This document shows positions 1 to 9,025 of a DNA stretch of 64,000 bases, piece by piece (the stretch's first letter is position 1; the number at the start of each line of letters is the position of its first letter). Where the stretch lies: the NCBI RefSeq assembly GCF_001696455.1, contig NZ_MAUJ01000003.1:448735-512734 (forward strand). Direction: 5' to 3'. A program made the translations under genes and the position numbers. Below the pieces are notes generated by a model that saw nothing but the letters and a program-made list of their open reading frames with translations, had not been told where the DNA came from and did not search any database. The DNA is from Pseudoalteromonas luteoviolacea. Lineage in GTDB: Bacteria; Pseudomonadota; Gammaproteobacteria; Enterobacterales; Alteromonadaceae.

Positions 1-117
1 CATTGCGAGGATTAACACGCTAAACATAGAAGGGGGCAAACAAAATCCCGTTCCCGTAGCTAAACCAAGTTCAAAGATTAGACGATTTATTGTATGATAT
101 AGCCAATACCAAACCAT
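1..117 (-). CDS. possible 5' end of a membrane protein gene, cut by window edge
   Basis: Reading leftwards on the minus strand from an ATG at 117 there are 39 codons without a stop before the window ends. The translation is hydrophobic and begins MVWYWLYHTINRLIFE, as a membrane protein might. No clear ribosome binding site precedes the ATG, and an in-frame stop lies just upstream, so 117 is the furthest ATG. The fragment is too short to assign to a family and could be a chance open frame. Confidence 0.3.
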   Translation of the reverse strand, partial: MVWYWLYHTINRLIFELGLATGTGFCLPPSMFSVLILAM

Positions 118-358
118 ATCAGAGTTTGGTTATTTAGAGAGAATTTAAAGGCTTATTATGCATATGCGATTTATACATTAGTACATTACATAATCTGCTT
201 TTGGGTTTCCGCTAAGTTCGTGCCACAGGCCCTATTACATAGTTAGTTCATTGCAATCTAGTCCGCTAGTTCAGCACTGTTTGAGCATATTTCTTTAATC
301 AATACGGTGCAAATTTGGCTGAATTGACTACGTGGTGTAATTACAAAGGAGCAGGGAA

Positions 359-958
359 TTGTTTGAAAACGTCGTCTTATTGAGTGGGTTGCTATCGGTT
401 GTTTGGATAACAGTCGGTGTCATAGTAGCAGCAAAATTTTACCCTAATTACAATCACTACCAGCAATTTTGTAGTGAGCTAGGCGCAGCCGGAAGCCCTA
501 CCGAAAAACTATCTCCCTTAATTAATAACTACCCACTTGGCGTGTTATTTTGTCTATTTGGTTGGTCTATCACTCAACAGTTTGGCGACAGTATACTACT
601 GTCTATTTCTGGCTGGTTAATCATTGTTCATGGTATCGGAACCTGGGTCGCAGGCTTTTTCCCAATGGATAAAGACCCATACACAAAATCCCCCAGCGTT
701 CACTGCCAAATTCATTCATGGGCAGGGCTTATTATGTTGTTATCACTGCTAATAGCGCCATTATTAGTGACATTTAGTGATCTACCGGCCGAGTTTCGGG
801 TATTCTCCCTCCTCTGCGCCATTGTTGCCTTTTATTTTTTAGTTAAAATGGCCCGAGCAGTGAAACAAAAACAAAATGTCGGCTTGTTCCAACGCCTATC
901 TTACTGGGCCAAATTACTGTGGCTCGCCGGGCTATCATTATTACTTTGGAGTGCATAA
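359..958 (+). CDS. DUF998 family integral membrane protein
   Basis: This is a 199-residue membrane protein with about six hydrophobic segments. It has the family pattern of a soluble loop after the first helix (CSELGAAGSPTEKLSPLINN, residues about 39-58) and a conserved GIGTWVAGFFPMD stretch near residue 93. These match the DUF998 family, whose function is not established. The start is a TTG at 359 preceded by an AAAGGAG sequence about 8 bases upstream; the N-terminal residues from this start already form the first membrane helix. It stands alone and converges on the next gene. Confidence 0.75.
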   Translation: MFENVVLLSGLLSVVWITVGVIVAAKFYPNYNHYQQFCSELGAAGSPTEKLSPLINNYPLGVLFCLFGWSITQQFGDSILLSISGWLIIVHGIGTWVAGFFPMDKDPYTKSPSVHCQIHSWAGLIMLLSLLIAPLLVTFSDLPAEFRVFSLLCAIVAFYFLVKMARAVKQKQNVGLFQRLSYWAKLLWLAGLSLLLWSA

Positions 959-1004
959 ATCACATCGATAAACAGGCACCACCACGCTCAGTGTATCGCC
1001 AAGA

Positions 1005-1508
1005 TCACCCTCGTGTTGAATCTGTCAATGCTTGCGTCATACGCCCTGCACGGACAGGTTCAGCTCTATCAAAGTGTAACTCACGGATCATTTCCATATC
1101 TTGCCATAACAACTTATAGCCTTGCGTAAAACGCAACCTGCGAACACGCTTGTGCCATCGAGCTTTTTCAGTTTCTGTGGCTTTTCGCAGCACACCCGCT
1201 GTGCCATATAATCTAATGGCAGGATAAGTACAAAACCCACCTTTACAGAGTGACTTTATCCAGTACCATGGGCTTGAATTAACCGCCAATACACAAATAC
1301 GCTCATGTTCTTTAATATTGCGCGGTAGCTGTTGAGTGAATTTTTCGAAATAGTACCCTTGGCCAGCCCCACATAGAATGAGTGACCCTATGGGCGTTAA
1401 ATGAGGTTCTCCTTCGTCAGAGATGCTCGCTATTGAATAATGAAATGAAGAACGAAACGCTTGTTTAAATATTTGCTTAATTTGCGGCCAATCGGTTTCA
1501 ATGTCCAT
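1005..1508 (-). CDS. pyridoxamine 5'-phosphate oxidase-like (PNPOx) family protein
   Basis: The 167-residue product has the split-barrel flavin-binding pattern of the pyridoxamine 5'-phosphate oxidase-like family. An N-terminal helix is followed by the strand pair HYSIASISDEGEPHLTPIGS (residues about 23-42), then YYFEKFTQQLPRNIKEHERICVLAV. Members bind FMN, F420 or heme and the substrate cannot be told from sequence. The C-terminal half is enriched in arginine and aromatic residues (RWHKRVRRLRF). The start is an ATG at 1508. No operon partner is evident; the next gene on the same strand starts 81 bases upstream. Confidence 0.75.
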   Translation of the reverse strand: MDIETDWPQIKQIFKQAFRSSFHYSIASISDEGEPHLTPIGSLILCGAGQGYYFEKFTQQLPRNIKEHERICVLAVNSSPWYWIKSLCKGGFCTYPAIRLYGTAGVLRKATETEKARWHKRVRRLRFTQGYKLLWQDMEMIRELHFDRAEPVRAGRMTQALTDSTRG

Positions 1509-1589
1509 TTTTGTTCCTAATTTTGAACGCGAGCTCTATTTTTGACGGATTCGACTGGCAGAGTCAAGCATGAATTTATTTATATATTA

Positions 1590-2144
1590 CTAATTATCGC
1601 TTTTCTTTTTTAGTAAGTTTGCGGCATAAAACAGCGTATCCATGTAGGGGTCCTTGATTGCGTAATATGCTTCGATGTCATTTGCAAAGCGTTGTGCAAG
1701 CTCGTATTTAACCTTACCATATGCCTGCTTTATTTCTTCATTTTCACGCAGAAAATCACGAAATAGCAGCGGATATTGTTGATTTACTCGCCCTATTTCC
1801 CGAACATGTATGTGAGCCGCTCGACCTCCTTCGGCCTCTCTAAAATAAAGCTTCATTAGTTCACTATCACCCGCTTGATAACCCACTAAATTGTCTTGGT
1901 TTATTCCTTCTTTAAATACATAACCAGCCGCCACCATTAGCTCGATAATTTTAGGATCGTCAAGGGCCTTTACACTCACCTGAATATCAATAATATCCTT
2001 AGCAGCCAATTCGGGGACCGCTGTTGAGCCAATGTGATCTATCTGCACAGCCAAAGCGCCTAACAGCATACTTAACTTATCCTTGATTTCCTGAAACTCA
2101 CGGGGCCAACAAGGCTGGTATTCTAATATTTCAATTTTTGACAC
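1590..2144 (-). CDS. GrpB family (UPF0157) nucleotidyltransferase-like protein
   Basis: This 184-residue protein carries the GrpB/UPF0157 signature: YQPCWPREFQEIKDKL near the N-terminus, then DHIGSTAVPELAAKDIIDIQ (about 36-55), where the G-S and D-I-D residues correspond to the polymerase-beta-like nucleotidyltransferase active site. A downstream HIHVREIG stretch is also typical. Substrates of this family are unknown. The start is a GTG at 2144 with GAGAGA upstream. A second GrpB domain occurs in this window, fused to an acetyltransferase (16825-17811); the two are clearly diverged and not a recent duplication. Confidence 0.8.
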   Translation of the reverse strand: MSKIEILEYQPCWPREFQEIKDKLSMLLGALAVQIDHIGSTAVPELAAKDIIDIQVSVKALDDPKIIELMVAAGYVFKEGINQDNLVGYQAGDSELMKLYFREAEGGRAAHIHVREIGRVNQQYPLLFRDFLRENEEIKQAYGKVKYELAQRFANDIEAYYAIKDPYMDTLFYAANLLKKKSDN

Positions 2145-2212
2145 AACTATCTCTCAATTCTCGCGCTGTTTAAAACTAAACTTTGACTTTCTCATCGTTC
2201 AGAACCAAGGAT

Positions 2213-3238
2213 TTACTGCCAATTACATTGCGATACTTTGCGAAACCAGTCACTTTGAAAAGCTCTGGGCGCGTCTAGTTTGTGATTTTGAGGCTTAACA
2301 CCCAATATCGGTGCTAAATGCTTATCTACAAGCTGTCGAACTTTGCTGCTTTCTAACTGTGCATACGCTGCCATAAGGTCTGCTTTTTGGCTCTTTGGTT
2401 GCTGCGTACCCTGTTTTACCTGATAAGCGGCATAAATCCAAGCCAGAAACGCCTTTTTGGATTGGTTTGGAAAAGCTTCGGTCAATGTCGCTACCGGACC
2501 ATACAAGCGCTGAAAGTTAATCAGCTCTCCTTTGAGCACAAATACAAACAGTAAATTTATGCCTGCCGTGATATGCCCTGAACGCTTTGCAACATTTTGG
2601 TAGCCCTTTAGCGCTAACCTAAATTGCAATTCAGCAAGGTTATAGTCACCTAAATCCAGTGCGATAGCACCGAGGTTATTGTTGATAGTGGCAAGCGTTG
2701 ATTGATCTTTCAGTGCAAGTGCGATTTCTTCGGCTTGTTTATAGAGCGCCGTGGCCTGTTTATGCTTACCCAAGTGGCGTGCCACCAGCGCACGACTGTT
2801 GGTCAGTAATAGACGCTGCCGCTCTCCTTGGGCATGTTTTAATGCGCATATAAGGCTAATATCCGCCTCTTTAAAATGGCCTTTTCGCCTCAGCCAAATA
2901 CCAAGCGCACTTAATACCGTAGATAGCCTATCGTTAAAGTAAGCGTGGGAATCATAGTTAAACAACTGCTCTAGAGATTGTTCGACAAGGTCTAATTGAT
3001 TTGTTGTGACCGCCGCACGCACTCGAATAATGTGCCAGCGGATCTTTAAGGCCGTCGGGAGTGACTCTCTTGACTCCATAGAATCGAGTATTTGCAAAGT
3101 ATGTGATGGTTTTACAGACAAATAATCTCGTGCTTCTTTGAGCAAATCCATTTGCTGCTCAACAGACTTTGATGCCATTGTCATTGAAGAATATAACAGC
3201 AGAAATATGAGTGAGATGACAAATCTATGCAAAGCCAA
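2213..3238 (-). CDS. exported tetratricopeptide-repeat protein
   Basis: The 341-residue product has a signal peptide (hydrophobic core LIFLLLYSS, cleavage likely after MTMA near residue 22). It continues as an all-helical array with TPR features, clearest at residues about 150-215, where A-x-x-L-Y-x-x-A and LGDYNLAELQFRLALKGYQ patterns recur. It is probably periplasmic and may be a protein-protein scaffold. There is no enzymatic domain. The N-terminal half resembles in style the sensor half of the TPR histidine kinase at 26068-28233, but it lacks the kinase and may be an independent adaptor. Confidence 0.65.
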   Translation of the reverse strand: MALHRFVISLIFLLLYSSMTMASKSVEQQMDLLKEARDYLSVKPSHTLQILDSMESRESLPTALKIRWHIIRVRAAVTTNQLDLVEQSLEQLFNYDSHAYFNDRLSTVLSALGIWLRRKGHFKEADISLICALKHAQGERQRLLLTNSRALVARHLGKHKQATALYKQAEEIALALKDQSTLATINNNLGAIALDLGDYNLAELQFRLALKGYQNVAKRSGHITAGINLLFVFVLKGELINFQRLYGPVATLTEAFPNQSKKAFLAWIYAAYQVKQGTQQPKSQKADLMAAYAQLESSKVRQLVDKHLAPILGVKPQNHKLDAPRAFQSDWFRKVSQCNWQ

Positions 3239-3354
3239 GTGCTCGATAATTCATATATCATTTCACTATAGAGGGCATTACAAAAATAGCCAAAATAGGC
3301 ACTGATATTTTTCTATATCAATGCCTTATACCCACCTAACATTTGCTTGCCTAA

Positions 3355-4206
3355 TCAGCTAGCAAACCCCTCTGGCATCGCAGTATCGCCATCGTTAACA
3401 GCCAATCGTTCGATCACATCTGACATGCCGCTAAATTGCTCTTTAAGAAGGTCGTGATCAGCAGCTTCAAAACAATCCCCTGTAAACCCGGGGGCCATGG
3501 TACAACCGAATATTGCATACTCACTATTTTTCAAGACCTCTCCAGCTTGCCAAACCCCAGCAGGTATTCGATATTGCAAGTGCTGGCCTTTGGCAAAGTC
3601 GGTCCCCATGACAATAGATTCAACCTCACCATCCGGGAATAACAAGTACAAGTTAAATGCATCGCCAGCATAAAAATGCCATATTTCGTCATGACTCAGA
3701 CGATGAAAACAGGAGACGCTTTTCAAAGTATGGCAGTACATACCTATCATGGCAGTCCCCACTGGTTTTTCGTTCGCTAATTCAGTTGTTGCACGCCATG
3801 TGCTCTTATATAACGTACCTTCAACTGGGAGCCTTGAAAATCGATAATGTGCAAGCACATCTAGCAAACGATCGCTTATATCCTGATGAGAAAAATGCTG
3901 GTACTCCAGAATATCCACAATGGCATTGGTGTTTAACTTTCCAAATATATGAGGAAATGGCTTATCATTGCCGATAGGCTCTGAAGGTGATTCATATTTT
4001 ATTTCTGCACTGACCAATCTGGTATCTATCACAGCCACAAAGACTTGGCTTTGTAATGAGAAAAACTGCTGATATACCGCTTTCACTTGCTCTGCACAGC
4101 AAGCGTGAATAAAGCCATCACTTTGCAATGAACTCGGGCTGAAATAGGGTAAGTCGAGATCAATTTCATTCTCCGCACAAAGAATGAATATTGCGTTAGA
4201 GTGCAT
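3355..4206 (-). CDS. DUF952-cupin (DUF985) fusion protein
   Basis: Two domains are visible in 283 residues. Residues about 5-100 match DUF952: FILCAENEIDL, SDGFIHACCAEQV with its conserved F-I-H, and FPHIFGKLN. Residues about 125-270 match the DUF985/Cupin_5 fold: TLYKSTW, FHRLSHDEIWHFYAGDAF, and a C-terminal GCTMAPGFTGDCFE. DUF952 is found alone or next to amidohydrolases; Cupin_5 proteins are small beta-barrels of unknown substrate. The fusion suggests the two act on the same or successive small molecules. The start is an ATG at 4206 with AAGGAG about 8 bases upstream. Confidence 0.8.
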   Translation of the reverse strand: MHSNAIFILCAENEIDLDLPYFSPSSLQSDGFIHACCAEQVKAVYQQFFSLQSQVFVAVIDTRLVSAEIKYESPSEPIGNDKPFPHIFGKLNTNAIVDILEYQHFSHQDISDRLLDVLAHYRFSRLPVEGTLYKSTWRATTELANEKPVGTAMIGMYCHTLKSVSCFHRLSHDEIWHFYAGDAFNLYLLFPDGEVESIVMGTDFAKGQHLQYRIPAGVWQAGEVLKNSEYAIFGCTMAPGFTGDCFEAADHDLLKEQFSGMSDVIERLAVNDGDTAMPEGFAS

Positions 4207-4295
4207 TCAAAAACTCCTTAAAGGTCATAAAAAGATACACACGGGTTCAATACAAGGTGATTAACGTTTATCGCTCACCACCTCAGTGCTTGCTC

Positions 4296-5163
4296 CTATC
4301 CAATCTCAAATGAAGCTACCCCAAATGTTCGTTCTAAAGGAAGCTTCGGCGCTTCTTTTGTGTACATTCTCGCCGTTTCAAACACAACAGACATCCCCAG
4401 TGACTCTGCCAATGCAACGGCTTGTGGGTTGCACTCAGGTACATCTAAGTAGACTTGCGACTTCATCATGGGTCGCCACTTTGGCAATCAGGGAAACGAC
4501 CAATGATTTAGCATACTGCACAGTATCGGCGTACAACGGGCCAATTTTGTAACCACTTTTGCAGGCCCGAATGACCCCATACCCCTGTATTTTGTCTTCA
4601 GTACTTATCGCCAACGCATGTGCATTAGACTGCGTCCGCCACTGTTCATTAAAACGATTTCTTTGGGCTGGAAAAAACGGCTGCTCATAATCTTGGATTT
4701 GCTGTAAATTGAATGCTGCCGATACCAACGTGGAGGGCTGTGTGTCCTCCATCTCTAACGCTGAACTGAACGCCCCTTCATACCTCACATTTCTATAAGC
4801 TAATTCAAAACCCGATTTACGATAATTACTTTGTTGATCCACAACGCCATCTAAACCCACATTACAGCCATTGAGATAAGTCATAGCGGCTTGCCAAAGG
4901 GCAAAACCATACCCTTTACCTCTAAATTGCGGTTTAACAATATAAAAGCCAATAAAACCAAACTCTTTATTGTATTTAATGGCTGAAATGACAGCGACAG
5001 GCTCATCGTCAAGCAACCCGATTAAAAAGCCAGTGGGGTCTGCCAAGTAGTAGCTATGTGCGTCATTGATGCCCGGATTCCACCCTTCATCTGCAGCCCA
5101 GTTAACGGCAAGTTCCACTTCTTCCTTGTTCATCGGTCTGATTTGGTAGTTTTCCTTGCTCAT
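4296..5163 (-). pseudogene. GNAT acetyltransferase with C-terminal second domain, frameshifted
   Basis: The frame from 5163 encodes 242 residues. They begin with an acetyltransferase domain (AVNWAADEGWNPGINDAHSY, FIGFYIVKPQFRGKGYGFAL, with R/Q-G-x-G-Y/F for acetyl-CoA binding) and a second domain resembling Acetyltransf_18. The frame ends in an unrelated tail, ASLLRCT. The expected family C-terminus (VYLDVPECNPQAVALAESLG through FEIG) is encoded at 4296-4465 in another frame. Removing one base near 4455-4465 would join them into one protein of about 289 residues, the usual length. This is either an inactivating +1 frameshift or a sequencing error. If real, the truncated product would lack its last third of domain two. 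Confidence 0.75.
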
Positions 5164-5286
5164 AAGTCAAATTCCTAAGTTGTAATTAGTGACACTGTAA
5201 CCGATCTGGCCAATTAGTTTAATCAAAACGAAGAAGTATGGACATGAAGATAAATTTCAGCAGCAAAGATATGCTGCTGATGGCAA

Positions 5287-6258
5287 TCACGATTGACACG
5301 CAGCTGCAGGGAACGTATCTACCTGCGTCTCAATATGTTGGTAGTAATGGTTAAGGTTTATTGGCGTAGTGCCATAATGTCCGGCATCACTGCCTATCGT
5401 AAAGCTGTTTTGTGCACCTAACCCTGCTCGAATAAATGCCTCAGCGTCAGTTTTCGCGTTACCGTAGGCACGCACAATATCTAAGCCTTGAGCTTGCAAG
5501 TAGTTAATTTCACTTATTTTATACTCAGCTGTACGAAATAGGCTTGTTTCATTGCTCAAAGAGGTTCTCAAAAAACCCTGAGGCAGGCCCATCCAGTCTA
5601 ACCATTCACGTGTGCCTTTTGCATACCAATATACTCTCGCGGTGAGATAGACTGGCTGATACCCTAAATCGAGGTAGCGACGCACCAGAGAGTACGCCCC
5701 CTCTTTTTGGTCAGCTCTATCTATTCCGGTATAGTCTCCAATTTGTTCAGCATCAGACTCAGTCAAAGTACCATCAATATCAAACAACACAGCTGGTGTA
5801 TTAGGCTCAACAACGGTGACATATCCTTGAGCGCCCGTTCCATCAGCGGGCACGCCGGCATATATTCTATACTGCCCTGCATTTAAGCCTGGTAACGACA
5901 ACGTAGCTTTACCATCACTATTTGTCACTGCATTAGTTAAAAACCGCCATCCGTCATCCTGTTGACCTCGAATGTAAAACTTCACAGTTTCATGTTCGAG
6001 ATCTTTATGCGCCACAGCGCCATAATCAAATTTAGCCGTCACTTGGAACGATGCACCCTGCGCAACGATTTTGTCATGTACCATGTGAAACTCAGGTAAC
6101 CAAGTAATTAGCTTGTTAAATCGATTGCGATAATCCATATGTGGCATTGTCGGTGCAGCCATCTTTGTTTCTAACCAAGCTAAGTCAGGGCAGGTAGGTA
6201 ACGCACTGACTGTACTAGTAAAACCGGCTGCTAAAATCCCGTAACCAAGTAGTTTCAT
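5287..6258 (-). CDS. exported HAD-type phosphatase with lipin/LNS2-like domain
   Basis: The product is 323 residues from the ATG at 6258, which has AAGGGGATAAG just upstream; an open frame extends 14 codons further but lacks such a site. A signal peptide (MKLLGYGILAAG, cleavage after VSA) sends it to the periplasm. Residues about 90-150 look like a beta-sandwich (VTNSDGKATLSLPGLNAGQY). The C-terminal half is a HAD domain with the nucleophile motif DIDGTLT, a VYLTAR motif II and DAEAFIRAG near motif III/IV. It resembles the LNS2 domain of lipins (phosphatidate phosphatases), so a phospholipid or phosphoprotein substrate is possible. It appears monocistronic. Confidence 0.7.
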   Translation of the reverse strand: MKLLGYGILAAGFTSTVSALPTCPDLAWLETKMAAPTMPHMDYRNRFNKLITWLPEFHMVHDKIVAQGASFQVTAKFDYGAVAHKDLEHETVKFYIRGQQDDGWRFLTNAVTNSDGKATLSLPGLNAGQYRIYAGVPADGTGAQGYVTVVEPNTPAVLFDIDGTLTESDAEQIGDYTGIDRADQKEGAYSLVRRYLDLGYQPVYLTARVYWYAKGTREWLDWMGLPQGFLRTSLSNETSLFRTAEYKISEINYLQAQGLDIVRAYGNAKTDAEAFIRAGLGAQNSFTIGSDAGHYGTTPINLNHYYQHIETQVDTFPAAACQS

Positions 6259-6484
6259 TCTTATCCCCTTATTAAAAATTTTCAGAGAGAGTAAATACAC
6301 TAGATTACAAAATTATTAACAAATATTTATCTTTTACAAAATTTTTAAGAAATTTTTTTAAACCTTATGGCGGAGATTATGTGTATTTTGAAGGAAAATT
6401 GACTGATATAGTGCAGTTTGAAGTGGGTCAACACGCGATGCTTGGCCCGAAAAGTACAATACCCATTGCGCGCACAAAGTCTTG

Positions 6485-7087
6485 CTATTTGCGCGCAATA
6501 ACCTCTAATTTTTTTTCATTTTCGGGGTATTTCAAGTAACGTCTATGGCCTTCGAATTCTGATGCTATCCAACCATATTGCGCATGAGAGCGAAATAAAT
6601 ACTCTCCGTTTAGCGATTTGAAACGCCCGGATACAGATAAACCTGACAATCTTAACTCTAAAGCCGTTCGCTGGCTCTTATCTTCATGTAAGTGCCCTAA
6701 TACAACTAAGTTACCCAGTTTTTCTTTACGCACACCACTTACTGAAATAATGTAGCTGCGCTGAAGTTGAGGCACATAAAAAGCAACAATATCATGCTTT
6801 TTCAACTGTTTAATACGTCGAATATCAAACTCTACATAGGCCTGACTAATATATTGATGGTTTTTTATAAGGGCTTTTTTGGCATTCGAGGAGGCTTTGT
6901 TAATAACGAGATAGTTTTCCCGAGGTGTCTCAAGCAACGCATCTAGTTGTGACTGGGGCGACATAATGTCATGTCCAGCAGTACGCATAGCATAGTATTT
7001 CAATCCGTTGGCACATACATCACTAAAGGCTCCCCAAATGAGGCATCCTGTCAGCAATAATATTGCGCTGGCTATTCCCTTATACAT
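6485..7087 (-). CDS. exported protein of unknown function
   Basis: I do not recognise this 200-residue protein. It starts with a hydrophobic export signal. LLLTGC at residues 10-15 could be a lipobox, but the hydrophobic run continues past it, so an ordinary signal peptide or anchor is equally likely. The mature part is basic and mixed in structure, with a C-terminal NGEYLFRSHAQYGWIASEF stretch. Its upstream region holds three copies of TCAAGTTAT (7137-7235), which suggests specific regulation. Confidence 0.55.
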   Translation of the reverse strand: MYKGIASAILLLTGCLIWGAFSDVCANGLKYYAMRTAGHDIMSPQSQLDALLETPRENYLVINKASSNAKKALIKNHQYISQAYVEFDIRRIKQLKKHDIVAFYVPQLQRSYIISVSGVRKEKLGNLVVLGHLHEDKSQRTALELRLSGLSVSGRFKSLNGEYLFRSHAQYGWIASEFEGHRRYLKYPENEKKLEVIARK

Positions 7088-7136
7088 ATCACTATTTTAA
7101 CAATTATCGATTATTTAGGTACAATAAATGGTGCGC

Positions 7137-7235
7137 TCAAGTTATTCAAGTTATTAGTGCCATTTTATAATCACAAAATATTCACATTGATAAGGTGACT
7201 TACGCTTGACTTATGCAACTCAATAACTTGAATAA
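7137..7235. promoter_or_regulatory. TCAAGTTAT direct and inverted repeats upstream of the unknown exported gene
   Basis: TCAAGTTAT occurs twice in direct tandem at 7137-7154. The second copy is part of a 14-base segment (7142-7155) whose exact reverse complement is at 7222-7235. The 66 bases between are AT-rich and also hold TGACTTA twice. The array lies 50-150 bases upstream of the start at 7087, where operators of a dimeric regulator would be expected. A long-stemmed RNA structure is the alternative. Confidence 0.4.
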
Positions 7236-7284
7236 GAATTTAAACTTTACTTTTGTTTACAAACAAAAAAATTCCACAGGGGAG

Positions 7285-7947
7285 TTACTGTACTGGATGA
7301 GAAAAGTACTGTGCTTTATGTGGTTCATTTGACAGTGTAAAGTGCCACCATTCTTCAGTGAGTCCCATAAACCCAGCACTGCCCATCACCTTCGCAAGCA
7401 ACATACGATTGGCACGTTGATTTGCCGTTATCCCTTGATAACTGGGCCATGAAACGGGAGAGAAATAGTCCCATCCAGAGCCCATATCGAGCTCAGCTTT
7501 CGTTTTTAAGTCAATAATAGTGACGTCTAGGGTACTTCCTCGAGAATGGCCTGAGCGAGCGGCAATATAGCCTCGTTTAAACAGCTCACTTTTTGGCACC
7601 TCAGGATAAAATTTTGCTTTATGTTTGGTATCTTCCAATGCTTTTGCCCAGCGCACAAAGTGATCCACTGCGGGCTGTGGGCGGTAACAGTCAAAGACTT
7701 TTAAACCCAAACCGAACTCTCCCAAAGCATGCTGCGCTTTAGCAACTCCCATCGCGGCCTCTGAACTGAGTAAACACTTTGGTGCCAGATAGCCATCGAT
7801 ACGTTCGCCGACAAAATTGTCCGCTCCGAAGTATCTAATTTCGGTTTCAATGCTAGGCACTTTCGACTTGATATCAACAAACTCAAAAGTCGATGCTTGT
7901 GAAGCACATGCCCCTATCATAGCGATTAAACCCAGTACTTTCTTCAT
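7285..7947 (-). CDS. D-alanyl-D-alanine dipeptidase (M15D, VanX/DdpX family)
   Basis: The 220-residue product has a signal peptide (MKKVLGLIAMIGACASQA) and all the zinc-peptidase signatures of the VanX/DdpX family. These are FDCYRPQPAVDHF, the metal-binding SGHSRGSTLDVT (His and Asp ligands), and EEWWHF with catalytic Glu and the last His ligand. Such enzymes cleave D-Ala-D-Ala released from peptidoglycan, either in cell-wall recycling or as part of glycopeptide resistance. No vanH or vanA partner is nearby, so recycling or nutrient scavenging in the periplasm is more likely. The ATG at 7947 was chosen because it begins the signal peptide; a TTG six codons upstream is possible. Confidence 0.85.
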   Translation of the reverse strand: MKKVLGLIAMIGACASQASTFEFVDIKSKVPSIETEIRYFGADNFVGERIDGYLAPKCLLSSEAAMGVAKAQHALGEFGLGLKVFDCYRPQPAVDHFVRWAKALEDTKHKAKFYPEVPKSELFKRGYIAARSGHSRGSTLDVTIIDLKTKAELDMGSGWDYFSPVSWPSYQGITANQRANRMLLAKVMGSAGFMGLTEEWWHFTLSNEPHKAQYFSHPVQ

Positions 7948-8035
7948 AATCACACCAACAGTCAAATAACACTAAGGGCCATAGTTTGAGGTTAAATTAT
8001 GGAATAAGTATGGACAGTTTCAAGACATGCCCCAC

Positions 8036-8072
8036 TCAAAAAGACAGTAATCACCGATGCTAATTACTGTCT
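8036..8072 (-). terminator. intrinsic terminator of the ABC transporter operon
   Basis: AGACAGTAAT at 8042-8051 pairs exactly with ATTACTGTCT at 8063-8072 around an 11-base loop. On the minus strand the stem is followed by a run of five T. It lies 170 bases past the permease stop codon. Confidence 0.7.
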
Positions 8073-8242
8073 CCTTAACGTTTTCAATACCGATTACAAC
8101 TTATTCAAAACTTATTATAAGCAAGTACTCGCTTACACTTTTTAACTTGTTTTGTACACTCTTTGACAATATTTTTAGCTTCATGACCTAGACTGTGAAA
8201 TAGACACCTTTGGGATGGAAACATGCTATATGCATACCTTAT

Positions 8243-9025
8243 TCAAGGACGATGCCTTTTTCTGCGTGACATACCTTCACTCTTATATAAAACCACTGCG
8301 AGCATCATCAAAATAGTACTAATGACTGACAGGACAAAAAGGTGAAAGTAAGTGCTATGCCCTTGCCCTAACCCAACACTTGCTAGCCCAAGTTGAGATA
8401 AGTGGTAACTTGGTAATATCCAAGCAAATTGCTGCATAAATTCAGGCATTAAAAAAATAGGCACCCACAAACCTGACAACATAGCCATCGGTAAAAACAC
8501 CAAATTCGTCATGGCAGATGCCCCTTTTGCACTAAATTTAAGCCCAATTACCAGGCCCAAAAAACAAAACGGAATGGTACCAACAACCCCTAAAGCAAAT
8601 AGTTTAACCCACACTATCCAAGATAACTGGACATCACCGAACATCCAAGCTGTAGAAAAGAGCAGCACAGAAATAAGCAAGGTAAACGTTAAAGCACTCA
8701 AACATTTTGCAAACAGGTAATATGAAGCTGGTAGTGGTGATATCAATTTTAATTCTAACCAACCACTTTCTCTTTCTTGCGCAACATTGGCGCCAAAGTT
8801 GAACAAAGCCGGCGCCATTAAGCCAAACACCATATAGTTAATTAAGTTATAAGTACTTGCCTGAACACTGTCTTGAAGTTGTCCCTGTACCATAAAAACC
8901 CCAAAAAATAGATAGAGTAAAATAGGAAATATAACTGCAGGTACAACAAAACTGGGCGTTCTCAGGCCTGACAAGACTTCTAATCTTGCCTCTAGCAACA
9001 ACGAACTTAAGAATTTTATTTTCAT
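8243..9025 (-). CDS. ABC-2 type transporter permease
   Basis: This 260-residue protein has six hydrophobic segments and the ABC-2 permease layout: an N-terminal cytoplasmic stretch, FPILLYLFFGVFMVQG as the first helix, NVAQERESGWLELKLISPLP in the first cytoplasmic coupling loop, and a C-terminal pair of helices. The ATG at 9025 overlaps the TGA of the ATPase gene by one base (TGATG), so the two are translationally coupled. A GTG one codon earlier is an alternative. It is the membrane half of an exporter. The substrate is unknown, and drug, lipid or heme-type exporters share this architecture. Confidence 0.8.
   Translation of the reverse strand: MKIKFLSSLLLEARLEVLSGLRTPSFVVPAVIFPILLYLFFGVFMVQGQLQDSVQASTYNLINYMVFGLMAPALFNFGANVAQERESGWLELKLISPLPASYYLFAKCLSALTFTLLISVLLFSTAWMFGDVQLSWIVWVKLFALGVVGTIPFCFLGLVIGLKFSAKGASAMTNLVFLPMAMLSGLWVPIFLMPEFMQQFAWILPSYHLSQLGLASVGLGQGHSTYFHLFVLSVISTILMMLAVVLYKSEGMSRRKRHRP

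Noticed and set aside
919..1119. 66-codon plus-strand frame
   Set aside because: Overlaps the end of DUF998 and runs antisense to the PNPOx-like gene, with no ribosome binding site.
1005..5163. A run of small enzyme genes on one strand, like integron cassettes
   Set aside because: No attC-type inverted repeats with conserved core sites lie between them and no integrase is near; genes have their own promoters.
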